A stretch of 39,875 bases of DNA from positions 1-39,875 of IMG/VR virus record IMGVR_UViG_3300032053_000190; one strand, given 5' to 3'. The notes beneath the pieces are model-generated. The model searched no databases. It was not told where the DNA came from and worked only from the letters and a program-made list of their open reading frames with translations. Each line of letters opens with the position of its first letter. The stretch's first letter is position 1. Made by a program: the position numbers and the translations under genes. Shown piece after piece: positions 16,753-25,297 of this stretch. This DNA is from a virus.

Positions 16753-18102
16753 ATGATACCATATTTATTCGATTCAAACAGAACACTGCACGTTTCAAAG
16801 GCTGGCAGTGATAGTAACGACGGGCACGCAAAACAATATCCGGTCAGTCTGGCCAACGATTCGATGTTGACAATCGGTGCGGCAGTTACCGCAGCCGCCG
16901 ATGGGGATACTATCGTTATCTGGCCCGGCGATTATGCTGAATCAGTTCTTTTGGATGATGCCAATAAAGGACTTAATCTTATTGGCACTAACCGAATGAA
17001 AAGCAGAATAGTGCCTGCGACCGGAGCGGCTATTGATTTGGAAGATAATTGTAGTATCCGAAATCTATATGCTCACTCAACTAATTTGCAGGCAGTAGTG
17101 GCGACAGGAAAGGAAAATTTCACTCTCGAAGATTGCTATTTCTCAAATGCCGGTGCAAATACTTTATGCCTTAGCCTTTCAGTAAATGTTTTAATAAGAA
17201 GATGTTTTATATTGGGAAAATGCCTACCTCTTTATACTGGGTATTCCACGATAGTCGAGGATTGTTTTCTTATAAGTACCTGCCGATATACCTTAATCAA
17301 TTCTGGTGGAATTAGCGGGCCAGGTTTTGATGATGTTGTTGTAATATTGAAAAATTCTTCTATTTTGGTTCAGCCTGGTTATAAAGAAGATGGTATTGTA
17401 TATACAAACGCCAAAGATATAAAAGGTATTTATAACGTAAGTAATCTTATTATCGATAACTGCAATATAAGAGTGGATGGATATAAGGTTGCTGCGGCCC
17501 ACGCCAATTCTGTTCTTACCGGTAATGCCTACGGTATTCACCAGTGCATGAAGACATCCATTGCCAACAGCAATATATTTGTAAGAGCCGACCAGAATCA
17601 AGTTAAAACAGCTTATGGAATATTTCATGCGTTTGACGCAATAAGTTACTTAACGCAATTATTAAATACCGGAATAAAAACAGAAAGTACGTTAGGTTCT
17701 TCTTATGATTTGTACGCAACGACAACGGCCAGGACCATATATATGACCGGCTGTACTTACGACTCAGCGAAGAAAAACAGTCTTGTAACGGTCAAGGAAT
17801 ATGCGATTGAGGGCGTGTCGGGTACAGGCGAGATTAGCGTTGATCACGATTACGGCGGAACGGATGTTCTGGCTTATAAGACTGCGGGCGGTGTGGGAAT
17901 AGATAATGCCACAATCAAGGCATATCTGAAGACTGATTATGACGCGGGCAATGTTAGTGCCGAGTACGTAAAGGCAATATCGACTACAGATGTAAATGGC
18001 AGGTGGGACAACGCCATGCTGCTCGATGCGGCAACTTATACGCTTTACTATTACAAACAGGGCGAATACGGCCCGAATACTAAGGAAGTGACGGTGACTT
18101 AA
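16753..18102 (+). CDS. Right-handed beta-helix (pectin-lyase-like) protein, probable tailspike
   Basis: A 449-aa protein without a signal peptide. It opens with TLHVSKAGSDSNDG, the DUF1565-type start of a parallel beta-helix, followed by TIGAAVTAAADGDTIVIWPG and repeated coils (IRNLYAH, LEDCYFS, IRRCFIL, VEDCFLI, IDNCNI, IYMTGCTY). The last ~90 residues form a beta-sandwich (GGTDVLAYKTAGGVGIDNA ... LYYYKQGEYGP), like carboxypeptidase-regulatory domains. It probably recognises or degrades host surface glycan. AGGA is 9 nt upstream. Confidence 0.68.
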   Translation: MIPYLFDSNRTLHVSKAGSDSNDGHAKQYPVSLANDSMLTIGAAVTAAADGDTIVIWPGDYAESVLLDDANKGLNLIGTNRMKSRIVPATGAAIDLEDNCSIRNLYAHSTNLQAVVATGKENFTLEDCYFSNAGANTLCLSLSVNVLIRRCFILGKCLPLYTGYSTIVEDCFLISTCRYTLINSGGISGPGFDDVVVILKNSSILVQPGYKEDGIVYTNAKDIKGIYNVSNLIIDNCNIRVDGYKVAAAHANSVLTGNAYGIHQCMKTSIANSNIFVRADQNQVKTAYGIFHAFDAISYLTQLLNTGIKTESTLGSSYDLYATTTARTIYMTGCTYDSAKKNSLVTVKEYAIEGVSGTGEISVDHDYGGTDVLAYKTAGGVGIDNATIKAYLKTDYDAGNVSAEYVKAISTTDVNGRWDNAMLLDAATYTLYYYKQGEYGPNTKEVTVT

Positions 18103-18103
18103 T

Positions 18104-18667
18104 ATGGCAGTTACAGGGACTCCAATTTCATCGAGTGATACTCTCGATGCGGTAAAAGAATATTTGAGAATCTCATCAAGCAATGATGATACTTTGCTTA
18201 ACAATCTAATCGCAAGGGCTGAGGACGAGGCCGATATGTACTGCCACAGAGTCTTTGCGGCGGCAACATATACGGAATATTACGACGGCAACGGCCTATC
18301 AAAGATGAACCTTAAGCATTATCCTGTCAATTCTATTACGTCGATTCACGATGACTTAGATAGGGAATACGGGGCCGACGATTTAATTGATTCCGACGAT
18401 TATGTCTTTGAGGCTGACAGCGGGATTGTCAAACTGGACGGTCTGACTTTTACAGGTGGCATACAAAATATCAAGGTAATTTACAACGCCGGATATGCGA
18501 CACTTCCCGATGATGTTACCGATGCGATTGTAAAACTGGTGGCTGCAAAATATCTGTTGGGGCAGGGTGCTATAAACGCTATTGAGGGAGAGGAAAACTT
18601 TGGTCGACCGGCTGGCCTGAGAAAACAGGCACTTTTGATTTTGGATAAATATTTGAAATATGCCTAA
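18104..18667 (+). CDS. Head-tail connector, gp6-like
   Basis: A 187-aa protein with the HK97 gp6/phage QLRG connector pattern: 'LDAVKEYLRISSSNDDTLL' and 'LIARAEDEADMYCHRVF' at the N-terminus, central beta strands (YYDGNG, LKHYPVNSITSI, NIKVIYNAGY) and C-terminal helices beginning DDVTDAIVKLVAAKYL. It forms the ring under the portal. It overlaps the next gene by 8 bases. Confidence 0.82.
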   Translation: MAVTGTPISSSDTLDAVKEYLRISSSNDDTLLNNLIARAEDEADMYCHRVFAAATYTEYYDGNGLSKMNLKHYPVNSITSIHDDLDREYGADDLIDSDDYVFEADSGIVKLDGLTFTGGIQNIKVIYNAGYATLPDDVTDAIVKLVAAKYLLGQGAINAIEGEENFGRPAGLRKQALLILDKYLKYA

Positions 18668-19283
18668 CGAACTTGAATTAGTTTTTGATAAAGAAAAATT
18701 GAACCGAATGCAGGATATGTTGCAAAATCTATCTCCGCAAAAACAAGGTGGCATAATATTCAGGGCATTCAAAGAAGGGGCAATGGTAGTTGAACGTGAA
18801 CTAAAATTTGCAACAAGTGGCGAAATACTCAAAAATCGAACTGGATATTTAAGTGCGAGTATTGGTTCTCGTGTTGAACAGGCGGGCGGTTTTATTACCG
18901 CCACAATTGGTAGTGGAGTCCGGCCTACAGGCAGGAAACGATTACCTTATGCAAACATTCACGAGACGGGCGGCATAATAAAACCGAGACCAGATAATCC
19001 AACAGGATATTTGTTTATTCCTATTCGCGCAGGCAGTCAATATGCGATATCATCGGGTTTGTGGTCATACAAAAGAGGTCCGAAAAAAGGACAGGCAAAA
19101 AAGGGAATTTCTTTTAGTTCGAAGATTCTATCTTTCAGAATGAAAAAACAGGTAACTATCCCAGCCCGACATTATATGTCTAAGACACTTGCTCGCTGCC
19201 GGTCTAAAGTAACTCAGGTAATTTCGACATCTATAACCAGTCAAATAATTGGCTGGACTTCAAAAATGGGTTTTAAGGAATAA
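18660..19283 (+). CDS. HK97 gp10-like tail-completion protein
   Basis: A 207-aa protein. Residues ~25-120 show the gp10 pattern (RAFKEGAMVVERELK, NRTGYLSASIG, PYANIHETGG). Residues 130-175 form a basic loop (WSYKRGPKKGQAKKG), and the C-terminus has 'IPARHYMSKTL'. It acts at the head-tail joint. It starts inside the connector gene, consistent with coupling. Confidence 0.75.
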   Translation: MPNELELVFDKEKLNRMQDMLQNLSPQKQGGIIFRAFKEGAMVVERELKFATSGEILKNRTGYLSASIGSRVEQAGGFITATIGSGVRPTGRKRLPYANIHETGGIIKPRPDNPTGYLFIPIRAGSQYAISSGLWSYKRGPKKGQAKKGISFSSKILSFRMKKQVTIPARHYMSKTLARCRSKVTQVISTSITSQIIGWTSKMGFKE

Positions 19284-19288
19284 AAAAT

Positions 19289-19729
19289 ATGAGCAGCCCA
19301 GCAGACGCCTTAACGAGATTAAATACTTTACTGACGAACCACGCGAATCTGACCTACGTTAAGCAATTTATGTTCGGTGTTCGTGAAAAAATAACTTTAT
19401 ATCCGGTGCTTATTATCGAGCCAGTGAGCGTCGGTAAAGAGGACAACTTAATGTCGGCGGTTGCGGACCTGAAATTAGAGGTCGATATTTATGGCCTGCT
19501 GACTGTCGAAGGATATGACAAGGACAAACAGATTGTCGGTGATGCAACTTACAAAGGCATTCTGGACTTTGAAAACGATGTAAAGATTGCGATTGATTCA
19601 GACCAAAATTTGGCGGGTAATGTTATCGACATGATTATCGGAAATATAGAATACGCAGTTGAATATCCTGTCCGTCAATTCAAGCTGCGATTGACTATAT
19701 TTTTAAGGCAGGTAATTGGAACAAGATAA
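19289..19729 (+). CDS. Tail terminator-like protein
   Basis: A 146-aa protein in the position of the tail terminator (lambda gpU/HK97 gp11-like), between gp10-like and tail-tube genes. The pattern fits a small alpha/beta ring protein (LTRLNTLLTNHANLTYV, YPVLIIEPVSVG, KLEVDIYGLL, QFKLRLTIFLRQ). AAGGA lies about 12 nt before the ATG. The assignment rests on gene order plus size. Confidence 0.55.
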   Translation: MSSPADALTRLNTLLTNHANLTYVKQFMFGVREKITLYPVLIIEPVSVGKEDNLMSAVADLKLEVDIYGLLTVEGYDKDKQIVGDATYKGILDFENDVKIAIDSDQNLAGNVIDMIIGNIEYAVEYPVRQFKLRLTIFLRQVIGTR

Positions 19730-19750
19730 AATTTTTTAGGAGATATACAA

Positions 19751-20683
19751 ATGGCTTTAAGTGCACCACTATTAACACGGAAAAAGACCTTAATGGTCAA
19801 AATCGAATCAGGCAAAGGAACTTATGCAGCCGGTGACCAGGCGATTTTAGCGTTCGACCTTGCGATAAATCCGACCGCACCTTTTGAGGAAAGAAGAGGA
19901 ACGGGTATATATCGGGGTGTATCTAATGCAGGCTTTCACGGCCTTAAAACCGGCACCTGCTCTTTTACCACTGAACTAAGAGGTACAGGTTCGGGCGGCA
20001 TGGAAGCTGGGCTTGCCATACTTCTGCAGGCTTGCGGATTGAAAAAGACTTCCGAGGTTTACCAGGTGCAATCAACACATACCGCCGACAGTACCATCTC
20101 GATAGATGTTTGGGAAGATGGAGTTGTCAAAAGTCTCGGTGGGGCTTCTGGTAACGTGGTCTTTGAGGGTGAGGCCGGTAATCGTATGATGTGCCGTTTT
20201 GACTTTACGGGTATCTGGCAGGACCCGGTGGCAGGCAATGCTCCGTCACTGACAACTTTATCAACCACGAATCCTTTGCTCGTCAAGGGCGGTTCTTTTT
20301 CGCTCGATGCCAACTCAATTAAAATCGGCAAATATAATCTCGATATGAAAAACACCATAACGGTCCGAAAAGATGCAGGCTCGGCAAGCGGCATAGCCTA
20401 TTGCATGATTACCGATTATTCGCCGACGATTAGTTGCGACCCGGAAGCTGACTTGATAGCCGGTTACGATTATGACCTGCATCGACGAGACGGCACTTTA
20501 TCAGCGATAACACTCGAAGTTGATAACCAGACCGACCAAGTGACCTTCAGCACGCCGAAGGTACAGATAACAGACCTGAAGGAAGGTGACCGGGAAGGTA
20601 TTCAGATTTACGACTATACCGGCGTGGCAGTACATAACGCAGGTGATAACAGCGTGGTTATTACAGCGGCTGCACACGCATAA
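19751..20683 (+). CDS. Major tail (tube) protein
   Basis: A 310-aa beta-rich protein with AGGAG upstream. It has features of Phage_tube_2-like tail tube proteins: 'LLTRKKTLMVKIESGKGTY' at the N-terminus, 'GLKTGTCSFTTELRGTG' near 75, SGNVVFEGEAGNRMMCRFDF near 140-160 and NTITVRKDAGSASG later. It forms the hexameric tube around the tape measure. It directly precedes the frameshifted tail-chaperone gene, as expected. Confidence 0.8.
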   Translation: MALSAPLLTRKKTLMVKIESGKGTYAAGDQAILAFDLAINPTAPFEERRGTGIYRGVSNAGFHGLKTGTCSFTTELRGTGSGGMEAGLAILLQACGLKKTSEVYQVQSTHTADSTISIDVWEDGVVKSLGGASGNVVFEGEAGNRMMCRFDFTGIWQDPVAGNAPSLTTLSTTNPLLVKGGSFSLDANSIKIGKYNLDMKNTITVRKDAGSASGIAYCMITDYSPTISCDPEADLIAGYDYDLHRRDGTLSAITLEVDNQTDQVTFSTPKVQITDLKEGDREGIQIYDYTGVAVHNAGDNSVVITAAAHA

Positions 20684-20703
20684 AGATTTTAGGAGGATTA
20701 TTT

Positions 20704-21117
20704 ATGCCGATAGCAGTAGAACCGAACAAGAGTTTTAGAGTGGTCTTAAAAAGCGATGCTGATAAGCCGATAGAAAGCCAGCCGTATTTCCTATTCCGGT
20801 ATTTGTCCGGGCGGGATTGGCGAAGTCTAACCGAGAAGGTCAACAAACTGGGTGACAAAGATACCGGCAAATCCGCACTGGATGGGATATTCGACATCCT
20901 GCAATTCGGACTTGTCGGCTGGAAGAATATGATTGCTCCTGACGGACAGCCAATTCTTTATGACCCTGCAGAACTTGACCGGCTCTTGACTATCACCGAG
21001 TCAAACGAATTGCTGATAAAGTTCCGCAATCAGGGTATCGAGGCGGAAGAACTAAAAAACTCAGGCTTGCCGTCGGACTCCAATTCGGCGGCGTCTGCAA
21101 GCGATGTCAAGGTATAA
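20704..21117 (+). CDS. Tail assembly chaperone, short form (G-like)
   Basis: A 137-aa protein with a strong GGAGG site. Located between tail tube and tape-measure candidate, it is the lambda gpG equivalent, an assembly chaperone for the tape measure. It is the zero-frame product; ribosomes that slip at 21054-21060 make the longer GT form. Its C-terminus after the slip site (SGLPSDSNSAASASDVKV) is low-complexity, as if coding pressure lies mainly on the other frame. Confidence 0.72.
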   Translation: MPIAVEPNKSFRVVLKSDADKPIESQPYFLFRYLSGRDWRSLTEKVNKLGDKDTGKSALDGIFDILQFGLVGWKNMIAPDGQPILYDPAELDRLLTITESNELLIKFRNQGIEAEELKNSGLPSDSNSAASASDVKV

Positions 21118-21410
21118 AAAAATGCAAGGACAAGCCGAGCAAGTACGAACCGATAGTTTTAAGGTGTATAAATTGTGATGGAAAAGGCTGCGAACAATGC
21201 GGTAATAGCGGCGAGGTCAAGATTGAGCAATGCCCGTTGGAGATTATAGGCAAGGACATTTGGGACATTCTGGAATATGCAGACTTGTATGAAAAAGGAT
21301 TGCCACCGATTGAGGGCGGGGTGCTCGACCAGTCGAAAAGTTTCGTCGATGCGTGCAGATTTGTTTTTCGTGAACAGAGATATTGGAAGTCTAAACTTGG
21401 GATAAACTAA
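20704..21410 (+). CDS. Tail assembly chaperone, -1 frameshift form (GT-like), 235 aa
   Basis: The first 118 codons (20704-21057) are shared with the short form. After a -1 slip on A-AAA-AAC the ribosome reads 21057-21410, adding 117 residues. The extension is clearly coding: it has Cys pairs C-K-R-C, C-I-N-C and C-E-Q-C plus single Cys (two zinc-knuckle-like groups), then 'DIWDILEYADLYEKG' and 'FVFREQRYWKSKLGIN'. It has no ribosome site or suitable ATG of its own and stops 1 base before the next gene. This is the classic G/GT arrangement. The zinc-knuckle extension is typical of some siphovirus chaperones. Confidence 0.8.
21054..21102 (+). promoter_or_regulatory. Programmed -1 frameshift signal
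   Basis: The canonical slippery heptamer A-AAA-AAC at 21054-21060 is in the correct phase (codons CTA AAA AAC). Four bases later a hairpin begins: GCTTGC 21065-21070 pairs with GCAAGC 21097-21102, and CGTCG 21071-21075 pairs with CGGCG 21089-21093 (one G.T), with a 3-base bulge and a 13-base loop. Phase, spacing, hairpin and coding downstream frame all agree. Confidence 0.85.
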
Positions 21411-21411
21411 A

Positions 21412-22383
21412 ATGACTTTTGCATCAGCAGCAACAACAGACATGAACATCATAATCAGGGGTATTGACCAGGCAAGTAAACAGTTCGATACGGTCAGCCA
21501 AAGCGTCAAGAAATTAGATACAACTTTGAAATCTCAATTTAAAACATTCGCTGAATATAACAGTTTAATGCGAGCGGCCTTTAGAATAAGTTTTGCTGTT
21601 AAAGCAGTTGAGGGTTTAACAGGCGCACTTATCGAACTTAGAGATAAGGGTTTTGGGGCTGGCTTTGAGGCAATCGTAAAGGCTTTCCCGATTATCGGGC
21701 CGATGATAGTTGGATCTGGCAAAAACATAGCCGAATTGATAATGAACGAAAACGCCTTGACCGAGGCGTTAAAAAAGCAGAACCAAGAATATGACAAGAT
21801 GACAAAAAAATTGAATCAGAGATTAGCATTAGAAAAATCGGTCGTAGACGAAATAACGGCCTATGAGGAATATGTCTATAAAGGTGAGAACGAAATTATA
21901 AATAAAGGATATGAAGAACAAGAAAAAGCATTCGAGAAAATGCTGGCGGATAGAGAGGATGCCGTTGCGGAGTATGGCGAGTATGAAAATCAAATGGTCA
22001 CTGATTTACTAAAGATGGATAAAGAGAGAAATGCTTTTCAAAGACAGATGGCCCTTGTCGGCAAAAAATCATACGAAGGCACATTGTTCGATTTAAGCGA
22101 ATTGGGTGCGGCAAAAAGTGACTTGGAAGTATTGCGGAATTTATACGAGCAAATCGACCGCTTAGGAGTTAAGCAGCAAAGTCAGGTGGGTCGCAATCCA
22201 GCAATCAGGCGAGAGGATTTGACTTATGACCCGCAATATAGATTTACCTTACAAAGCAGAGAGGCGACGGAGCAAAGAGAAGCAAGAGTTAAAGAAAATG
22301 AACTGCGATTGAAACTGATACAAATGTTAGAAAAGATAATGGCCGATAGGGGCCAGTGGATTCATATTGAAAATTTAAGGTAG
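21412..22383 (+). CDS. Probable tape-measure protein (short, 323 aa)
   Basis: It follows the GT chaperone, the usual place for the tape measure. The N-terminus NIIIRGIDQASKQFDTVSQSVKKLDTTL is typical of tape-measure starts. Residues 60-115 are hydrophobic with 'AFPIIGPMIVGSG' (membrane-active-like). The remaining ~200 are charged helix/coiled coil rich in Glu/Lys/Gln. Using the common relation of about 0.15 nm per residue, the tail would be only about 48 nm. If instead the true tape measure is elsewhere, no longer candidate exists in the window. Confidence 0.65.
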   Translation: MTFASAATTDMNIIIRGIDQASKQFDTVSQSVKKLDTTLKSQFKTFAEYNSLMRAAFRISFAVKAVEGLTGALIELRDKGFGAGFEAIVKAFPIIGPMIVGSGKNIAELIMNENALTEALKKQNQEYDKMTKKLNQRLALEKSVVDEITAYEEYVYKGENEIINKGYEEQEKAFEKMLADREDAVAEYGEYENQMVTDLLKMDKERNAFQRQMALVGKKSYEGTLFDLSELGAAKSDLEVLRNLYEQIDRLGVKQQSQVGRNPAIRREDLTYDPQYRFTLQSREATEQREARVKENELRLKLIQMLEKIMADRGQWIHIENLR

Positions 22384-22392
22384 GATTACAAA

Positions 22393-23268
22393 ATGGCTGT
22401 GGTAGACATTTTAGAAAATTGGACTGGACACGATGTGCAGGGCGGGGAAGGCACTCAGCAGATAACCAGGAGTTTTTCGGTCACCTTCGATACGGGCGAC
22501 GATTCATATAAGAGGCCGGTTTTGGCGTGGGGGGCTACCGGCGTGCCTGTTCTCTACTCGGTTCATCCTTACGTTTCGGGGTTTTACTGTTGTGATAAAA
22601 TGGTCAGGCCAGGCGAGGGGCCTTTTCTTTATTATGTCGATGCGATTTATAAAACCGGCGAAAGAAGAAGTCAGGGCCTTGATTACAATTCGTCGACTCC
22701 GCCGCTCAGCCGGTCTGATGTTTATAGTTATTCGTTTATGCCGAGGATGGAGATTTGCACGAAAACTATTACTGATACTGGCATTCTTAATTCAGCGGGA
22801 ATCCCTTTTGACCCGCCGCCACAGCACGAGGTTTACGATTTGAGTATGCGAGTAGAATGCAACAGAAGCACTTATAGCCCGTCAGCATTTGCGGATTATA
22901 TCGGTGCAATTAACAGTGATGCTTTCAAGGGGTTCGCAGCCGGAACGGTACGATGTATTAGAGTCGACGCACAACAGGCGACTTTTGCGGGTTCTACATA
23001 TTGGGAAGTCACCTTTGAATTTGCGATAAGATATGTCTGGAAAGGTGGCACGCAAAAAGGATGGAAGTTGATTTTGCCGAGTATGGGATTAGTAGAATAT
23101 GTCGATTCAAAGTGGAAGGATATTATGGATGAATCAGATACGCCACAAAAAATATCCGACCCTGTTTATTTGGCTTCTACCGGTGCGAAGTTAGCCAAAG
23201 GCGGGACGGTCTATTACGTGGAATTTGATATTTATAAACAGGGAAATTTTAGCGGTCTTGGCTTATGA
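22393..23268 (+). CDS. Distal tail protein candidate, 291 aa
   Basis: AGGA is 8 nt before the ATG. The protein is beta-rich, with 'TRSFSVTFDTGDDSYKRPVL' near the start, 'GPFLYYVDAIYKTGERRSQG' and 'STYWEVTFEFAIRYV' later. Its position right after the tape measure fits the distal tail/baseplate hub, but I do not recognise a family. It overlaps the next gene by 4 bases. Confidence 0.45.
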   Translation: MAVVDILENWTGHDVQGGEGTQQITRSFSVTFDTGDDSYKRPVLAWGATGVPVLYSVHPYVSGFYCCDKMVRPGEGPFLYYVDAIYKTGERRSQGLDYNSSTPPLSRSDVYSYSFMPRMEICTKTITDTGILNSAGIPFDPPPQHEVYDLSMRVECNRSTYSPSAFADYIGAINSDAFKGFAAGTVRCIRVDAQQATFAGSTYWEVTFEFAIRYVWKGGTQKGWKLILPSMGLVEYVDSKWKDIMDESDTPQKISDPVYLASTGAKLAKGGTVYYVEFDIYKQGNFSGLGL

Positions 23269-23915
23269 TAAAAGGGCACATTCTATCTAATCAGGGCTTT
23301 GCTCATCTTAAAGAGATGTACGAGTGGTGGCTGCATAATCGGCACAAGACCAATATACAAAATCCGTCAAGAAGGTCACCGCCAGGAGAAGGCGGGGGGA
23401 CAATGAAAATTTTTGAGGTTCAATCAGCGGCAACAGGCGACGGCGTTTATAACTGTTACGAACAGACCCTAAATACCGACAACTGGACAGACACATCTGG
23501 CAAAGATAAATTTACTGATACTAATTCTACCGAAATTAAAGTTTTGAATATGTACGAATCAAGCGTATTATCTGCATACGAAAGAAGTTTGGCTAAATAC
23601 GATTTATTGGCCGCTTGGCTAATGTCTGATAAGTATGTTGGAATTCCATTGGGGACATACACAAGACAAGCCAGAGCTATTAATAGTCCTGGAGTATCAT
23701 ATATTGAAATAGATTTAATTAGTAGACTTGGCTCGCAAATAACAAGTGGCCTCGGCCATAACTTAGATGCTTATTTTAATATTACACAGGCGGGAAGTGA
23801 TTTGGCGGCTGCATTGCCACGACCAGCATGGGATGATTATCTTACGGTATATAACTTCCGAGGCAAATGGTACTGCACGTCACTTGCCAATCCGACAGTA
23901 CCGTGTAGTTATTAG
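23265..23915 (+). CDS. Tail-tip-region protein, 216 aa
   Basis: The overlapping ATG at 23265 gives an N-terminal Trp/Arg-rich helix (MYEWWLHNRHK) and Pro/Gly linker before a beta-rich region starting KIFEVQSAATGDGVYNCYEQ. An internal ATG at 23403 has a very strong GGGGGGAC site and would give a 170-aa form, so two products are possible. No family name. It is probably a baseplate or fibre attachment part, judged by position. Confidence 0.5.
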   Translation: MIKGHILSNQGFAHLKEMYEWWLHNRHKTNIQNPSRRSPPGEGGGTMKIFEVQSAATGDGVYNCYEQTLNTDNWTDTSGKDKFTDTNSTEIKVLNMYESSVLSAYERSLAKYDLLAAWLMSDKYVGIPLGTYTRQARAINSPGVSYIEIDLISRLGSQITSGLGHNLDAYFNITQAGSDLAAALPRPAWDDYLTVYNFRGKWYCTSLANPTVPCSY

Positions 23916-23925
23916 GAAAGATTAA

Positions 23926-25044
23926 ATGCCAGAATTTGTTATATTAAGAGGGGGTGACGACGGAGAACTTATTACCTGTCAGAAACTACATCCAGAAAAA
24001 ATTTGCGGGTCGTATGACTTAGTAAGTGATGTTACTTGTTGTCCCATAGCACACGAACCTATTTATATCGCGCCTTCCGCCGGTGGTTCTATAAGACAAT
24101 ATTCTGGCGACCCTACTGCGTGCGAGGAAGGATGGTTATATGAATCAAATAATATTAAAGCAAATCCCAAAGTATGTTTAAGTATGGAAGGCGAAGGAGA
24201 AACGACTCCTTACCTTTATGTTGTTTCTGCGATAGAAGAAGACGGAGTTTATAATTTATATACCGTAAAATTGGATGCGGCTGGAGTACTTGTAACATCA
24301 ACAGCATACGAAATGACAACTAATGACGAAACATTACATGATGTATGCACCGATGGCACTTCAATATATATTCTCTTGCAGACCTCCTCTGGTTATTACC
24401 ACAATCTTCTTATTCTGAATAGTTCTTGTATAGTAACAGCTTCTGCAAATAAAAGAGAGGCTTATAAAATTAATTATATTCCAGGTTTTGGGGTATATAT
24501 ATTTACAACTTATCCCAATCCCAGAGTCGTTAGAATAAATCCTTCTACTGGAGCAGACCTTTATTATCTTGATTTTACAACTTACAAAAAGCCGTATGAT
24601 ATAATTGACAGTAATAGTTATCTTTTTGTTACGACAAGTTACGATGCTTACCATGATACTTATTTGTATAAATTAGCAGATAGTGGTTCTGCAATAACAG
24701 AAGTATGGAACGTAGAACTATATAATTCTCCTAATTTGCTCGCAGCCATAGCAAAAGGGCCAGATGGACATTTGTGGTTAGGAGGCAGCAAGGGTAGTGG
24801 TTATTTTACCTTGTCCAAATATAGATATACGGACGGCGTAAAAATTGATACTGGAGGTGTCTGGGGAGCTACTTACAAATTACAAATAGACACTAATGGT
24901 CTGTTTTATTATTGGTTAGTTTCTCCATATAATTTATTCAGAACATTAAAACCAGAATCTCTTGAGGACCCTATAACTGGTTGTAAAAATTGTTGTTTTA
25001 CATATGGCTCAATATCAGACTGGACAATTGTACCTTATAGATAA
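23926..25044 (+). CDS. Beta-propeller-like tail-tip protein, 372 aa
   Basis: AGGA precedes the ATG. Residues 80-345 contain repeated strand blocks of ~40-50 residues (TPYLYVVSAIEEDGVYNLYT, ICTDGTSIYILLQ-like, FGVYIFTTYPN, SYLFVTTSYD, DGHLWLGGSKG), a pattern of WD40/NHL-type propellers. The N-terminus holds several Cys (C18, C27, C38, C39) and the C-terminus CKNCC, so metal binding or disulfides are possible. It is likely an adhesin at the tail tip (inference). Confidence 0.5.
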   Translation: MPEFVILRGGDDGELITCQKLHPEKICGSYDLVSDVTCCPIAHEPIYIAPSAGGSIRQYSGDPTACEEGWLYESNNIKANPKVCLSMEGEGETTPYLYVVSAIEEDGVYNLYTVKLDAAGVLVTSTAYEMTTNDETLHDVCTDGTSIYILLQTSSGYYHNLLILNSSCIVTASANKREAYKINYIPGFGVYIFTTYPNPRVVRINPSTGADLYYLDFTTYKKPYDIIDSNSYLFVTTSYDAYHDTYLYKLADSGSAITEVWNVELYNSPNLLAAIAKGPDGHLWLGGSKGSGYFTLSKYRYTDGVKIDTGGVWGATYKLQIDTNGLFYYWLVSPYNLFRTLKPESLEDPITGCKNCCFTYGSISDWTIVPYR

Positions 25045-25046
25045 AA

Positions 25047-25286
25047 ATGGAATATTCGTCAATCGGAAAAATGGGAATGAATTTTGCAAAGGCGGCAGGC
25101 CAACATATTGCATCGGGTCTTAAGACCCGAACAGAACAAGAACAATTAGTCTGTATGGAATTGTGCCAGAAATGTGAATATTATATTGCTGAAAGTAAAA
25201 TCGGCCCACGATGTAAAAAGTGCGGCTGCTGTATAAAACTAAAAACAAGGTGGGCAACTTCTCATTGCCCGCTAAATAAATGGTAA
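25047..25286 (+). CDS. Small zinc-cluster protein, 79 aa
   Basis: Cys-rich C-terminal half (CMELCQKC, CKKCGCC, final SHCPLNKW) in the arrangement of a small conserved phage/bacterial zinc protein. Residues 1-30 are an amphipathic helix. No ribosome site is visible at 25047; translation may be coupled to the upstream stop 2 bases away. Function unknown. Confidence 0.6.
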   Translation: MEYSSIGKMGMNFAKAAGQHIASGLKTRTEQEQLVCMELCQKCEYYIAESKIGPRCKKCGCCIKLKTRWATSHCPLNKW

Positions 25287-25297
25287 AGGAGTTTTTT

